From contig CM042160.1 in NCBI GenBank assembly GCA_023376005.1, forward strand, positions 86,581,248-86,645,247: a stretch of DNA of 64,000 bases, written 5' to 3'. The stretch comes from Doryteuthis pealeii (Eukaryota > Mollusca > Cephalopoda > Myopsida > Loliginidae). This document shows positions 62,295 through 64,000 of this stretch, one piece after another. Below the pieces are notes generated by a model. The model was not told the origin of the DNA and ran no database searches. It saw nothing but the letters and a program-made list of their open reading frames with translations. The position numbers and the translations under genes were made by a program. Every line of letters starts with the position of its first letter. The stretch's first letter is position 1.

Positions 62295-62323
<29 letters not shown>

Positions 62324-62325
<2 letters not shown>

Positions 62326-62558
62326 CTCAGTCGGTAGAGTGTTCGGCTGGGAACCTCAAGGTTCCTGGTTTGATACCGGCCCTCGCCAACTCAGCATATG
62401 AGTAGCACAGGGATCTGTGTGGTAAAATGAGGAGCTGACGGCAGGTGTGGCACTCCACCTCAGACGCTAAAAAACAATCTCCTTGGTCTAGCGCTACTGA
62501 AAAGGGGATAGACTCCCTCGCTGTCAGGCTGATACTGACTTTAGGCCACCCGATGACA
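62324..62558 (+). repeat. tRNA-derived SINE, family B, bounded by TA microsatellites
   Basis: Begins at CTCAGTCGGTAGAGTGTTCG straight out of a GT/TA microsatellite and ends TTTAGGCCACCCGATGAC followed by (TA)n. Confidence 0.8.
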
Positions 62559-62977
62559 TATATATATATATATATATATATAGGAAGATAGAATACGATT
62601 AAAGCATATTAATTTATGTTTAAGCAATTTTGTGAAATAGTGTTTATATGTGTATTAGTTGGGGTTTGGTGCCAGAAATAATAAACTCAGTCCCCCACCC
62701 GACACCTAAATGACTCCACCCCCGCCCCACAATGACTCCAGCCCCACCTCCTACCCCGATATATGGATCAAATCTTGCTGGCAGCAGTTTCCTTCTACAC
62801 CTATCAAAAAGGAATTTTTATTTCTTTTTAAACTATCTGGTAAAACAAAAGGCAGACAAAGAAAATTAAGTTGACACACATCTGGTCATTTTTTTTTTAA
62901 TAAGCTAATTAAAACTACACATCTTTATGAAGTCAGCTAAGAAATATTTCAATAAATTGGTGTGTTTGGGAAAAGCA

Positions 62978-63438
62978 GGGGGGGAGAGAGGGAGCGAGCA
63001 AGAGAGGGGAGAGGGAGCGAGCAAGAGAGAGGGGGCTAGAGAGGGGAGAGGGGCGAGCTAGAGAGGGGAGAGGGGCTAGAGAGGGGAGTAGAGAGGGGAG
63101 AGAGGGGAGAGGGGGAGAGGAGGAGCAAAGGAGGGAGAGGAGGAGCAAAGGAGGGGAGCCAGGAGAGGGAGGGAGCCAGGGAGAGGGAGGAGGAGCAGGG
63201 AAAGAGAAAGAAGAGAGCAAGGGAGAGAGAGAGAAAAAAGAGAGAGGAGAGAGAGAGAAAAAAAAGAGAGGAAGAGAGAGAGAGAGAGAGAGAAAGAGAG
63301 GAGAGAAGAGAAGAAAGAGGTTAAGAGAGAGAAGAAAAGAAAGAAGAGAAAGAAGAAAGAGAGAGAAGAGAGAGAAAGAGAAGAAGAAAAGAGAGAAAGA
63401 GAAAGAAGGAAGAGAAGAGAGAGAAAGAGAAAGAAGAG

Positions 63439-63532
<94 letters not shown>
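62978..63532. repeat. GA-rich tract
   Basis: About 550 bp of purines. It begins as GGGAGAGGGGCTAGAGA-type units, shifts to AAGAGAGA and finishes as more than 80 bp of pure (GA)n. Confidence 0.9.
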
Positions 63533-63535
<3 letters not shown>

Positions 63536-63960
63536 CTATATGTAGATTGGATGTACTGAGCAGAGAGTGGCATTCACCAAGCAGAAGAGAATCCCATTCA
63601 AAAGAAGAAGAAAAAAAATAGCCAAGGCCAATTTGATTCAACAGAAATCATTAGAGATAAGAAATAAGTTTTTCGTTTCTATAAAAATACAAACAGATGA
63701 ACGGGGCAAAAATATTGATGGCTCATAGAAAAAGAGGATCAAGTCAAACACAAGAAAAAAACTTTGAGACTTGAGTTTTAATGTTTTGCTGAGATTAAAA
63801 TGAAAGTGAAATTGAGAAAAATACTCAAAAATGAGTTTCAGTCATTTACAGTGCTGCAGATGTGTATGCATGGGTATACGGGACCCGAGGCGTACTACCC
63901 CTGAATCCCCTCACCAACCTGAAAGGGTGGATTTCATATATTCTATATGAATGTTCCATT

Positions 63961-64000
63961 AAGAACCACAAGTTTCCAGGTTTAATACCAGCCCTCGCAT
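63961..64000 (+). repeat. Family B SINE, cut by window end
   Basis: AGAACCACAAGTTTCCAGG and TAATACCAGCCCTCGC match the box B region of family B. The copy continues beyond the window. Confidence 0.6.

Overview
This is a eukaryotic, AT-rich, repeat-laden window with two partial, convergently transcribed animal genes. It holds exons bounded by GT-AG introns, tRNA-derived SINEs, LINE and mariner fossils, many inverted-repeat elements and abundant microsatellites. There are no bacterial-style operons or ribosome binding sites. The exons match proteasome subunit beta type-2 (PSMB2) and the Rac1-binding protein CYRI (FAM49), both conserved across Metazoa. The organism is therefore an invertebrate animal. 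The repeat landscape makes a mollusc or other lophotrochozoan my best guess, but that is inference and not proven by the sequence.

Layout: (1) 1-25,965, plus strand: the last five coding exons of PSMB2 (738-860, 9734-9804, 11594-11756, 22786-22835, 25810-25917), encoding about residues 31-201, with AATAAA signals just after the stop. Exon 1 lies upstream of the window. The introns (8.9, 1.8, 11.0 and 3.0 kb) are packed with SINEs, MITEs and simple repeats. (2) 25,965-46,424: a 20 kb intergenic interval holding a five-locus palindromic element family, TTAA-flanked MITEs, a LINE 3' end, a broken copy of a repeat-associated invertebrate protein family, and one unexplained exon-like segment at 28,804-28,967. 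(3) 46,425-64,000, minus strand: the last four coding exons of CYRI (54331-54252, 49752-49626, 47738-47668, 46491-46425), encoding its C-terminal 114 residues. The remaining exons lie beyond the right edge. The CYRI introns hold a hAT-type MITE with a perfect 8-bp target duplication, two long palindromes, a 1.2-1.4 kb G-run minisatellite and two GA-rich tracts of more than 500 bp.

The two genes are tail to tail and I see no functional link between them. PSMB2 is the non-catalytic beta-4 subunit of the 20S proteasome core. CYRI dampens Rac1 activation of the SCAR/WAVE complex.

The most informative observation concerns mobile elements. A degenerate LINE (40,445-41,068) ends in a 3' tail with a potential stem (GGCATTAAATGACCC ... 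GGTTGATATGCC, then an A/C-rich end). Two otherwise different short repeat families in this window carry the same tail, which suggests LINE-SINE partnership. No CRISPR array, operon, phage or dedicated defence system is present.
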